Source: JABSSA01 sp039984715
GTDB lineage: Bacteria > Pseudomonadota > Alphaproteobacteria > Rhodobacterales > Rhodobacteraceae
Assembly: GCA_039984715.1 (NCBI GenBank)
Contig: JBDWUA010000011.1
Span: forward strand, 1-10,723
Reading direction: 5' to 3'
DNA: 10,723 bases
Part shown: positions 1 to 6,607 of the stretch, in pieces
Layout of the letters: each line of letters starts with the position of its first letter
Numbering within the stretch: position 1 is the stretch's first letter
Notes under the pieces: generated by a model
Databases searched by the model: none
Told to the model about the DNA's origin: nothing
What the model saw: only the letters and a program-made list of their open reading frames with translations
Program-made: the position numbers and the translations under genes

Positions 1-28
1 CCAAACATCACAGTCGCATGATGTTTGG
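1..28 (-). terminator. Perfect 10-bp hairpin after the first RTX gene
   Basis: CCAAACATCA (1-10) and TGATGTTTGG (19-28) are perfect inverted repeats around an 8-base loop. The hairpin starts about 20 bases past the stop codon of the minus-strand RTX gene, where a terminator would be expected. The stem is only 40% G+C, and any U-tract would lie outside the window, so it cannot be proved to be an intrinsic terminator. It could also serve the unseen gene to the left. Confidence 0.45.
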
Positions 29-48
29 GCCGCAGTTTTGGGATCGAC

Positions 49-1809
49 CTAGAGGATAAAGTCGCCCGCAATCAGCGTCATTGCACCGTCCAGATCGATT
101 TGCGCGTCAATCAGGCCATCGCCATTTGCATCGATGCGAACTTCAGTCCGATCATCGGCGTTGAGGCGCACAAAGCGGACCGATGCTTGTCCACCGCCGG
201 AAAACGCGTCTGTGCCGACAAAATCCAGCGCCATCGCGGACAGATCGATGTGATCGAGGCCTTGGCTAAAGTCGGTGATCACATCCTCAGCGCCAATCGA
301 CGTGTCGCTGGCCGATAGGAATTCAAAGACATCTGCGTCTTGTCCGCCCGATAAAACATCGGCATCCGCGCCGCCATTCAAGGTGTCGGCCCCGCGACCA
401 CCCTGAAGGATGTCGGTGCTGTCTTCGCCCAGCAACAGGTCGTCTTCGGATCCACCTTGCAACAGGTCCACGCCGCTGCCGCCTTCCAATGTGTCATCCC
501 CCGAACCGCCCTTGAGCGTGTCGTTGTTTGACCCACCACGCAGGCTGTCATCGCCCGATCCAGCGGACAACAGGTCGTCTGAGCCGCCGCCGATCAGCGT
601 GTCATCGCCGGACGCGCCATAGATTTTGTCGCGTCCGTTGCCGCCATCGATAAGGTCTGATCCGCCGTCGCCAAACAGAAGATCCGAGCCGCCATCGCCG
701 CGCACCGTGTCATCACCGCTGCCGCCCCAGATCGTGTCGATCTGTCCGCCACCCGTGAGGCTGTCGTCGCCGCCCTGACCACGCATGCGATCCTCGCCGT
801 CACCGCCGTTGATATAATCCTCGTACATGCCGCCTTGGACGACATCGTCACCGGCACCGGCCGTGACCACACCAGACGTTTGCCCCGTTCCGGTCAACCG
901 ATAGACATCCGCCCCATCACCCAAATCCACATCGCCAAGGATTTGACCGCTGCTGTTGATGGTGTCGACGCCATTAAAGGTCCGAACGTTCCCATGAATG
1001 TTTCCGGAGTTGTGAATTTGATCCACGCCGTTCGTTCCACTGTAAGCATTGCCAGAAGCGGTAATCGTGCCTGAATTGTCCAACGTGCTCAGAAGCACCG
1101 AATTTGAAACTGCGAGTTCAATTGCTTCCGCCGCGGCGGAAATTGTACCCGTGTTGACGATCTCGATCGAGTCTGTGGACACAAATACACCGGATCGATC
1201 ACCTGATATTGTGCCCGAATTTTTCAGCTTGGATGACGGTCCAGTGTTGTCGCCCTCCATAAAGATTGCCGTTTCACCGGAAATCGTGCCGCTGTTGATA
1301 ATTTCACCGTGGCCGTCTCGGGTGACTGCACCAAAAGATGTGCCACTGATTGTGCCGCTGTTTTCAATAGTGCCATTGGCCCAGACGCGGACTCCGATTG
1401 AACTGGCGCTCAGAATATCCCCTGTATTAACGACCCCATTAAAGGATCCCTGCATTTCGATGCCAGATGAAAGACCCGAAATTATTCCCCCATTCGTAAC
1501 CGTGGAAAACCCATTCTCAGCGAATACAGCAATCCCGGGCGACCAAATGGATGCATTTTCTGCGACGAACAGGTTGGACCCTCCAGAGGTTGTCCCAAGT
1601 CTGACCGCCGCCGCAGAATTGATGGGCGAAAAACCGATGACGCCCGAGTTAGGAGATAGGAAGATATTGTTGCTGCCTGTTCCTTCAATGACGGAATCGT
1701 CGTCGCTGTAGATTTGTGCACCATCAGCGAGAATAAAATCGTCGCCTGAATTTAAGGTAACCAAAACGCCAGGCCCGCCGCCCGAGCCAGTTCTAAAAAT
1801 AGTCGCCAT
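49..1809 (-). CDS. RTX-family calcium-binding secreted protein with N-x-G-x-I repeat domain
   Basis: This is a 586-residue protein with no signal peptide, as expected for type I secretion. Residues about 106-292 carry some nine repeats of the type NSGTISG, each about 20-27 residues apart, a pattern that folds as a beta-helix in adhesin-like proteins. Residues 318-497 are 20 consecutive RTX nonapeptides, each with Asp at position 5, which form a calcium-binding beta-roll. Residues 498-586 resemble the serralysin C-terminal domain (EDVITDFSQGLDHIDLSAM at 508-526), include a DANGDGLID calcium loop (560-568), and end in the hydrophobic DFIL seen in type I secretion signals. I chose the ATG at 1809 because AAGGGA lies 7 bases upstream of it; a TTG at 1815 lies in frame just upstream. 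There is no protease or lipase domain, so it is probably a structural surface or matrix protein. Its transporter is not in the window. Confidence 0.9.
   Translation of the reverse strand: MATIFRTGSGGGPGVLVTLNSGDDFILADGAQIYSDDDSVIEGTGSNNIFLSPNSGVIGFSPINSAAAVRLGTTSGGSNLFVAENASIWSPGIAVFAENGFSTVTNGGIISGLSSGIEMQGSFNGVVNTGDILSASSIGVRVWANGTIENSGTISGTSFGAVTRDGHGEIINSGTISGETAIFMEGDNTGPSSKLKNSGTISGDRSGVFVSTDSIEIVNTGTISAAAEAIELAVSNSVLLSTLDNSGTITASGNAYSGTNGVDQIHNSGNIHGNVRTFNGVDTINSSGQILGDVDLGDGADVYRLTGTGQTSGVVTAGAGDDVVQGGMYEDYINGGDGEDRMRGQGGDDSLTGGGQIDTIWGGSGDDTVRGDGGSDLLFGDGGSDLIDGGNGRDKIYGASGDDTLIGGGSDDLLSAGSGDDSLRGGSNNDTLKGGSGDDTLEGGSGVDLLQGGSEDDLLLGEDSTDILQGGRGADTLNGGADADVLSGGQDADVFEFLSASDTSIGAEDVITDFSQGLDHIDLSAMALDFVGTDAFSGGGQASVRFVRLNADDRTEVRIDANGDGLIDAQIDLDGAMTLIAGDFIL
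319..858 (-). repeat. 20 tandem RTX nonapeptide repeats (protein-level)
   Basis: These are 27-base units encoding GGxGxDxLx-type nonapeptides, read without a break from GAGDDVVQG to GQDADVFEF (residues 318-497). All 20 keep the Asp at position 5. Several units are non-canonical at the first positions (GMYED, GGQID, EDSTD). The DNA units have diverged, so this is an old array rather than a recent tandem expansion. Confidence 0.9.
934..1494 (-). repeat. N-x-G-x-I repeat array (protein-level)
   Basis: About nine units centred on NGGIISG, NTGDILS, NSGTISG (three times), NTGTISA, NSGTITA, NSGNIHG and NSSGQILG span residues 106-292. The units are about 20-27 residues apart, one turn of a right-handed beta-helix, as in adhesin-like passenger domains. 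The fold is inferred from the pattern. Confidence 0.7.
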
Positions 1810-1879
1810 GTCCAAATCCCTTTAAATCAAACCGTTGCCAGTTTTTCCGGGAGTGTTTTGTGTAATGAAAATCGGAAAA

Positions 1880-1898
1880 ACCGTATGAAATGTACGGT
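1880..1898. repeat. Small dyad beside the RTX promoter candidate
   Basis: ACCGTA (1880-1885) and TACGGT (1893-1898) are perfect 6-bp inverted repeats around 7 bases. On the minus strand the second arm is followed by TTTT. The dyad sits directly downstream of the proposed -10 at 1899-1904, so it could be an operator, or a short attenuator-like hairpin in the leader of the RTX mRNA. Confidence 0.35.
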
Positions 1899-1927
1899 AT
1901 AATGGCCTAAATGCGTCCGTTTTGCAA
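1899..1927 (-). promoter_or_regulatory. Candidate promoter of the first RTX gene
   Basis: On the minus strand TTGCAA (1927-1922) and CATTAT (1904-1899) are separated by 17 bases. Each box matches the sigma-70 consensus at four of six positions. This would give a leader of about 80 bases before the ATG at 1809. The -35 box lies in the palindrome TTTTGCAAAA (1920-1929). The call rests on motif similarity only. Confidence 0.3.
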
Positions 1928-1967
1928 AATGCGAACGTAATCTAACTGTGGGGACGGGCCTGAACGT

Positions 1968-1998
1968 AAAACAGGCGCTTCGATTGAAACGCCTGTTT
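1968..1998 (-). terminator. Hairpin terminator of the VPLPA-CTERM gene
   Basis: AAACAGGCG (1968-1976) and CGCCTGTTT (1990-1998) form a perfect 9-bp stem with a 13-base loop. The structure starts 32 bases past the stop codon of the VPLPA-CTERM gene. In the minus-strand transcript the stem ends in UUUU before ACG, a short U-tract. It separates that gene from the RTX gene downstream. Confidence 0.6.
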
Positions 1999-2029
1999 GA
2001 AAGGTTTGGTATTGTGTCCTGAGCGGGGC

Positions 2030-2686
2030 TTAACCGCGGGCGCGGCGGCGCATCACGCCCATTCCCGCAAGTCCCGACAAAAGCAGCAAACCGCCGGCTG
2101 GCAGAGGAACTGCTGGCGGATTGGCTAGGGTGACTTCGATTGCGTCAACGACCAATGCGTTATACGAACCGTCACCGAATGACGAAAACGATCTGGACAG
2201 TGTTGCCAGCAGATAAATCTCGTCAAAGGTTTCGTCGCTAAAGCTAAGATAAGACAACGGATTGTTGTTGACGAAAGACCCAGAAGCCACTTCCGCCCCA
2301 TCAAGGCGCAGGCTGTAATGGCCGGTGGAATCAATCCCCCAGCCGCTGCCGACTAACAATCCCAGCGCGTCCAGATCAGATCCGTCTGTTGTGCGGATCG
2401 CGGTATAGCCAAAATCGCCACCATTGGGGTACCAAGCGCGCGATCCTTCGCCGCCGCCGGGTTGATATCCCGTCGAAATGCCGTTTGTGTCGCCATTGAC
2501 TTGCGTGACGGTGATGTTGTCGCCAGACGCTGTTGGGCCGTGGCTGCTGGTCGAGGTTAGGTTTTCAAATCCGTAAAAATGATCGCGATCAGCGTCATTG
2601 ATTGTGTCAATTGTGCTGACAGTTGCAGCCTGAGACATTGACGCTGCCAAAGTGAACGTTGCGACCAGCGCAAATAATGGTTTCAT
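2030..2686 (-). CDS. Exported protein with VPLPA-CTERM sorting signal
   Basis: This 218-residue protein has a Sec signal peptide at 1-20 (Lys2, a hydrophobic core, then SMSQA before the likely cut). The mature part is rich in Gly, Ser, Asp and aromatic residues and predicts as mainly beta; I do not recognise its domain. The C-terminus has the three parts of a PEP-CTERM-type signal: VPLPA (193-197), a hydrophobic segment (198-211) and a basic tail RRRAR (213-217). VPLPA-CTERM signals are known from Rhodobacteraceae and are thought to be processed by a dedicated exosortase at the inner membrane, which is not encoded here. The ATG at 2686 has a modest AGG 8 bases upstream. The gene appears to be monocistronic, with a terminator on each side. 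The export and sorting call is strong; the function is unknown. Confidence 0.85.
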   Translation of the reverse strand: MKPLFALVATFTLAASMSQAATVSTIDTINDADRDHFYGFENLTSTSSHGPTASGDNITVTQVNGDTNGISTGYQPGGGEGSRAWYPNGGDFGYTAIRTTDGSDLDALGLLVGSGWGIDSTGHYSLRLDGAEVASGSFVNNNPLSYLSFSDETFDEIYLLATLSRSFSSFGDGSYNALVVDAIEVTLANPPAVPLPAGGLLLLSGLAGMGVMRRRARG

Positions 2687-2860
2687 AATATTTACCTAAA
2701 CTAACTCATTTACCAACTGTGGGAATGCACGAGAGGTATGGTTTTTGTTTGTCCCCAATTTGATTAAATTTCTACGTCTTGATGAAGGTTAACGGGATGA
2801 TTGTTGACATGGGAGAAACAAAACGTGGTGTTGCGCGTTGATTTGGCCCGAAACCGCACA

Positions 2861-2895
2861 CAAAAAAACGCCGCCCTGTCGAAACAGAGCGGCGT
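2861..2895 (-). terminator. Strong intrinsic terminator of the glnB-glnA operon
   Basis: On the minus strand a 12-bp stem with one U-G wobble (2895-2884 with 2879-2868) closes a UUCG tetraloop and is followed by a run of seven T (2868-2862, the first closing the stem). It lies about 30 bases past the glnA stop codon. It has all the parts of a Rho-independent terminator. Confidence 0.92.
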
Positions 2896-2925
2896 AATGT
2901 GTTCAGAGCGATGATCCGGTTTGGA

Positions 2926-4329
2926 TCAGCAGCTGTAATACATTTGGTATTCAACAGGGTGCGGTGTGTGCTCGTAGTTTTCGATTTCTTCCATCTTCAG
3001 CTCGATATAGCCTTCGATTTGGCTTGTGGTGAACACGTCACCGGCCAGCAAGAAGTCCATGTCTGCTTCCAATTCGGTCAAAGCTTCGCGCAGTGAGCCA
3101 CAAACAGTTGGGATACCGGCCAGTTCTTCTGGTGGCAGGTCATACAAGTTCTTGTCCATGGCTTCGCCCGGATCGATCTTGTTTTTGATGCCGTCAAGGC
3201 CAGCCATCAACAACGCTGCGAAACACAGGTATGGGTTTGCCGCTGGATCAGGGAAACGTGCTTCGACGCGCTTGGCTTTGGGGCTTTCTGTCCATGGAAT
3301 ACGAACACAACCCGAACGGTTACGTGCGGAATAGGCACGCAGAACGGGGGCTTCGAAGCCTGGGATCAAACGCTTGTAGCTGTTTGTGGCGGGGTTCGTG
3401 AACGCGTTCAACGCTTTGGCGTGCGTTAGGATGCCGCCAATGAACCACAAAGCTTCGTCTGACAGGTCCGCGTATTTGTCGCCTGCAAACACGGGCTTGC
3501 CGTCTTTCCAGATTGACATGTTCACGTGCATACCAGTGCCGTTGTCGCCTGCGATTGGCTTTGGCATGAATGTTGCCGACTTGCCGTAAGCAGCGGCCAC
3601 GTTGTGGATCACGTATTTGTATTTTTGCAGCTCGTCGGCCTGTTTTGTCAGGCTTCCGAAGATCAGGCCCAGTTCGTGCTGACAAGACGCCACTTCGTGG
3701 TGGTGTTTGTCGACCTTCATGCCCAGACGTTTCATTGTCGAGAGCATTTCAGAGCGCAGGTCTTGTGCTTCGTCTGTTGGGTTTACTGGGAAGTAACCGC
3801 CCTTGATGCCGGGACGGTGGCCCATGTTGCCCATTTCGTATTCTGTGTCCGTGTTCCAAGACGCGTCACTTGCGTCGACTTCGTAGGACACTTTGTTGAT
3901 CGATGTTGAAAAGCGCACATCGTCAAACAAAAAGAATTCAGCTTCTGGGCCGAAATACGCGACATCACCGATGCCGGATGATTTCAGGTATGCTTCGGCT
4001 TTTTCGGCTGTTCCGCGTGGGTCGCGGTCATAGGATTCACCGGTGTCTGGTTCGACAACTGAACAATGCACGCACAGTGTTTTTTCCGCATAGAAGGGGT
4101 CAACATACGCGCTTTCTGTATCGGGCATCAGTTTCATGTCTGACGCTTCGATGGATTTCCAGCCTGCGATCGACGATCCGTCGAACATAAAGCCTTCTTC
4201 CAGAAAATCTTCGTCGACCTGATCGGCCATCACTGTCACGTGCTGTAGCTTGCCGCGTGGGTCAGTAAACCGGATGTCGACATATTCGACATCTTCATCA
4301 CGGATAAGGTCCAGAACCTTGTTTCCCAT
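2926..4329 (-). CDS. glnA: Glutamine synthetase type I
   Basis: GlnA joins ammonium to glutamate using ATP, the main route of ammonium assimilation, as a cytoplasmic dodecamer. The 467-residue length is normal for bacterial GSI. Visible signatures are MFDGSSIAGW (48-57), the active-site GPEAEFFLFD (127-136) and the ATP-binding KPIAGDNGTGMHVN (257-270). Tyr396, in KNLYDLP, is the adenylylation site used by GlnE, so activity is probably controlled covalently through PII. The ATG at 4329 follows GAAGGA and AGGA-like elements 3-9 bases upstream. It is the second gene of the operon, 39 bases after glnB, and ends at a strong terminator. It appears intact. Confidence 0.98.
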   Translation of the reverse strand: MGNKVLDLIRDEDVEYVDIRFTDPRGKLQHVTVMADQVDEDFLEEGFMFDGSSIAGWKSIEASDMKLMPDTESAYVDPFYAEKTLCVHCSVVEPDTGESYDRDPRGTAEKAEAYLKSSGIGDVAYFGPEAEFFLFDDVRFSTSINKVSYEVDASDASWNTDTEYEMGNMGHRPGIKGGYFPVNPTDEAQDLRSEMLSTMKRLGMKVDKHHHEVASCQHELGLIFGSLTKQADELQKYKYVIHNVAAAYGKSATFMPKPIAGDNGTGMHVNMSIWKDGKPVFAGDKYADLSDEALWFIGGILTHAKALNAFTNPATNSYKRLIPGFEAPVLRAYSARNRSGCVRIPWTESPKAKRVEARFPDPAANPYLCFAALLMAGLDGIKNKIDPGEAMDKNLYDLPPEELAGIPTVCGSLREALTELEADMDFLLAGDVFTTSQIEGYIELKMEEIENYEHTPHPVEYQMYYSC

Positions 4330-4368
4330 GTCCTTCGTTCCTTCTTGTCTTAATTTATGCTGTTAGGT

Positions 4369-4707
4369 TCAGAGCGCGTCTGCGTTGGTTTCACCCGTGC
4401 GGATGCGAATGGCTTTTTCGACCGTGCTGACGAAAATTTTCCCGTCGCCGATCTTTTCGGTTTTGGCCGCGCCGATGATTGCTTCGATGGCTGAATCCAC
4501 CTGATCATCTTCCAACACGACTTCGATTTTTACTTTTGGCAGGAAATCGACGACATATTCTGCACCACGATACAGTTCCGTGTGTCCCTTTTGACGCCCA
4601 AAGCCTTTGACTTCGATGACGCTTAGGCCTTGAACGCCAACCTCTTGCAGCGCCTCTTTGACTTCATCAAGTTTGAAGGGCTTGATGATGGCTTCGATTT
4701 TTTTCAT
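4369..4707 (-). CDS. glnB: Nitrogen regulatory protein PII
   Basis: PII is a small trimeric signal protein that reads 2-oxoglutarate and ATP/ADP, and in proteobacteria is uridylylated by GlnD when nitrogen is short. It then controls GlnE (and so glutamine synthetase) and NtrB. The 112-residue length is exact for the family. The T-loop sequence RGAEYVVDFLPK carries Tyr51, the uridylylation site, and the C-terminal part holds the family's IGDGKIFV segment. A very good ribosome site, GAGGAGG, lies 5 bases before the ATG at 4707. Direct linkage to glnA in the order glnB-glnA is the classical alphaproteobacterial arrangement and favours GlnB over the GlnK paralogue, which is normally beside amtB. 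Confidence 0.97.
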   Translation of the reverse strand: MKKIEAIIKPFKLDEVKEALQEVGVQGLSVIEVKGFGRQKGHTELYRGAEYVVDFLPKVKIEVVLEDDQVDSAIEAIIGAAKTEKIGDGKIFVSTVEKAIRIRTGETNADAL

Positions 4708-4825
4708 GGGGGCCTCCTCGCCGACTTTGCGCCGACGCAGATCAAAGAGCGAAAGGGGCGTCTATGGCAATACGTTAATAATGGGTTTTTAGGGGGGGTA
4801 AATGTGAAGGTAAAGGTTAAAAAAG

Positions 4826-4838
4826 GTGCGCATTGCAC
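4826..4838. promoter_or_regulatory. GTGC-N5-GCAC dyad upstream of glnB
   Basis: GTGC (4826-4829) and GCAC (4835-4838) form a small dyad about 120 bases before the glnB start. The half-sites use the same letters as the NtrC consensus TGCAC-N-GTGCA but in the opposite order, so it is not a standard NtrC site. It is a candidate operator only. Confidence 0.25.
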
Positions 4839-5122
4839 AAAAAATAGACGAAAGTGAATCGATGGTTGGATGGGCGACGTCATGATAGCCGAGCGGATGC
4901 GGAAAACGCGGCGATTTGCGATCCAATCCGGCGATGTCAGCGGGTGATGCACACCTGCCTGTTCCTTGTGGACACTGATCGTGTCATCCCGCGACCGCAA
5001 TCTTGGGGTTGATCGGAAGAGGACGGCGCATAGTGGGTCGCTTATCGCTGCGGATATTGGTTTGTTGCGAGCGCCACACAGCCTTTGGGTTCAGCGCGGC
5101 ATTTGGTTCTGGCGCAACCTTT

Positions 5123-5146
5123 GGTTAAGGTTAACACTGTTTAACC
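5123..5146. promoter_or_regulatory. GGTTAA repeats and dyad upstream of nnrD
   Basis: GGTTAA occurs twice in tandem (5123-5128, 5129-5134) and again inverted as TTAACC (5141-5146). The last two copies make a perfect 6-bp dyad with a 6-base spacer. The TTAA words recall CtrA sites, but the TTAA-N6-TTAAC spacing is one base short of the usual TTAA-N7-TTAAC. TTAACA at 5131 also matches a -35 box at five of six positions, but its best -10 (TATCAG, 5156) is 19 bases away. This is probably the nnrD promoter zone. Confidence 0.35.
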
Positions 5147-5178
5147 GGATCACGTTATCAGAGATAGACTGCGCCGCC

Positions 5179-6057
5179 ATGACACCAAACATGACACCAA
5201 AAATCATCACACGAGACACGCTTCCAGATCTGGGCAAAGGGCAGGGGCACAAATATGACCATGGGCATGCTTTGGTTTTGTCAGGGCCGCCCGGTCATGG
5301 CGGTGCTGCGCGATTGGCCGCGCGGGGGGCTTTGCGCGTCGGGGCAGGGTTGGTGACAATCCTGTGTCCCCTAAGGGCCGTTTTTGAACATTCGACCCAG
5401 CCCAATGCAATCATGATCCGCGGCATTGATGGACCGACAGGGTTTGTCGAGATATTGGAAGACGTGCGCGTGTCGTCTGTTTGTCTTGGGCCGGGGTTGG
5501 GGTTAACGCAAATCACTGCGGAAATGGTGCGGGTGGCGTTGAAATCGGAAAAGGCGGCCGTTTTGGATGCGGATGCGTTGTCACGGTTTGAACGTGCGCC
5601 GGATACTTTGTTTCAACAGCTTCACACGCGTACGGTGATAACACCCCATGAGGGTGAATTTCGGCGTTTGTTCCCGGATATTGCGGAAACTTTGACCAGT
5701 GCAGCAGATGAGGACGCGTCCGAGTCCAAAATCGCAGCGGCGCGCGCGGCTGCGGAACGTGCTGGATGTATCGTGCTGCTGAAAGGGGAAATCACTGTGA
5801 TCGCACATCCTGACGGGCGGTGTGCGGTACACATGGCAACCCAAGACCGGGCTGCACCTTGGTTGGCGACGGCTGGGTCAGGGGATGTGTTGTCGGGCTT
5901 TATCGTCGGATTGATGGCGCGTGGAGTGCCCCCAATGGAGGCGGCAGAAGCGGGCGCTTGGCTGCATGTCGAATGCGCGCGTCGCTTTGGCCCTGGTTTA
6001 ATCGCGGATGACTTGCCGGATCAATTGCCCGGAGTGTTATCAGATGTGTTGGCCTAA
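5179..6057 (+). CDS. nnrD: ADP/ATP-dependent NAD(P)H-hydrate dehydratase (stand-alone YjeF C-terminal domain)
   Basis: The enzyme repairs hydrated NADH or NADPH (NAD(P)HX) by ATP- or ADP-driven dehydration, in a ribokinase-like fold. The 292-residue protein shows GHKYDHGHALVLSG (23-36), CLGPGLG (102-108), LDADAL (129-134), ITPHEGEF (154-161) and the catalytic TAGSGDVLSG (231-240, Asp236). Many bacteria, including relatives, fuse this domain behind an NAD(P)HX epimerase domain (Nnr, about 500 residues). Here the epimerase half is absent, and the upstream frame does not encode it. I chose the ATG at 5179 because homology begins soon after it; a second ATG lies 12 bases on, inside a near-perfect 12-base duplication, and neither has a clear Shine-Dalgarno. 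The open frame extends up to 4966 without family features. Its stop overlaps the convergent Hint gene by four bases. Confidence 0.93.
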   Translation: MTPNMTPKIITRDTLPDLGKGQGHKYDHGHALVLSGPPGHGGAARLAARGALRVGAGLVTILCPLRAVFEHSTQPNAIMIRGIDGPTGFVEILEDVRVSSVCLGPGLGLTQITAEMVRVALKSEKAAVLDADALSRFERAPDTLFQQLHTRTVITPHEGEFRRLFPDIAETLTSAADEDASESKIAAARAAAERAGCIVLLKGEITVIAHPDGRCAVHMATQDRAAPWLATAGSGDVLSGFIVGLMARGVPPMEAAEAGAWLHVECARRFGPGLIADDLPDQLPGVLSDVLA

Positions 6058-6554
6058 GCTGCCTTGGATTGTTCGTTGCGCATTGCGGGTAAGACCACTT
6101 CGACACCGTCGGCATATATCACTTCGGGTCGCTCAAAGCTAAGCTGGATCAGCCGCATTTCACGCGGGCCAAGGTCACGTATGGCTTCGTCATCGACCAA
6201 AAACCCAATGGGCGTGACCCCTTGGGCGGTGCCACATAATTTCATGGCCAATGGTCCGCGCAACAAAACCGGTTGTGATGACGTCATCATCGCAGGGCGT
6301 GGTTGGGCCGCACCCAATGCACCAGGGGCCAAACGGATCATATGCGCGTGGCGGGTGACAGCCGAGACTGATTTTAGCGGCACCATACCATGGGCACGCG
6401 TGACAATCCGGTCACCCGGCGTCAGATATTCCACAGGAAGCTCGCCGTCGGCCGTGACGACAAGAGTACCGGCAACAAGTCCGGTAGATTGAACAGAGCG
6501 ACGCTGAGCGAGCTTGTACTCTGCTCCAGCGTGCCCGACCGTTTTCGGTTTCAT
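6054..6554 (-). CDS. Divergent Hint-domain protein, catalytic residues missing
   Basis: The 166-residue protein has the start of a Hedgehog/intein (Hint) domain: GLVAGTLVVTADGELPVEYL followed by TPGDRIVTR (25-53), comparable to the usual CFxPGTLIxTxxGxxPVExLxxGDxVxT. The nucleophilic Cys that begins active Hint domains is Gly25 here. The block B motif, usually SPQHRVLL, reads SSQPVLL (92-98), so its His is also gone. It is therefore unlikely to splice or self-cleave. Small stand-alone proteins of this type are common in Rhodobacteraceae, often annotated only as Hint domain-containing, with no known role. The ATG at 6554 is preferred; a GTG two codons upstream (6560) is possible, and ribosome sites are weak for both. 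There is no signal peptide or membrane segment. Confidence 0.85.
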   Translation of the reverse strand: MKPKTVGHAGAEYKLAQRRSVQSTGLVAGTLVVTADGELPVEYLTPGDRIVTRAHGMVPLKSVSAVTRHAHMIRLAPGALGAAQPRPAMMTSSQPVLLRGPLAMKLCGTAQGVTPIGFLVDDEAIRDLGPREMRLIQLSFERPEVIYADGVEVVLPAMRNEQSKAA

Positions 6555-6607
6555 GGGCACCGTCCGATGATTTTCTGCCTCAGTTTGCGACTGAATAACT
6601 CACCTCT

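Larger units (their letters stand above)
4708..5178. other. Divergent intergenic region between glnB and nnrD
   Basis: These 471 bases separate two divergent genes. I see no convincing gene; open frames here lack family features. The glnB side (about 4730-4860) is A+T-rich and contains repeated GGTAAA/GGTTAA-like words and a GTGC-N5-GCAC dyad. A weak sigma-70-like pair, TTTACC-17-TAAAAA, can be read on the minus strand upstream of glnB. I found no sigma-54 -24/-12 element. The nnrD side holds a GGTTAA-rich dyad at 5123-5146. Confidence 0.5.

Noticed and set aside
319..858. RTX repeat DNA as a possible CRISPR or satellite array
   Set aside because: The 27-base period is fully explained by coding nonapeptides, and the units are diverged with no spacer structure.
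1049..1711. 220-codon plus-strand open frame opposite the first RTX gene
   Set aside because: It is a mirror frame of the repetitive RTX coding sequence; its product is Pro/Ile/Val-rich with no family motif.
4704..5000. 98-codon minus-strand open frame upstream of glnB
   Set aside because: It overlaps the glnB start and its ribosome site, and encodes a low-complexity product without recognisable features.
4966..5178. Open frame extending nnrD upstream to 4966 (71 extra codons)
   Set aside because: The added residues show no YjeF N-terminal or other family features, and homology to the dehydratase begins just after the ATG at 5179.
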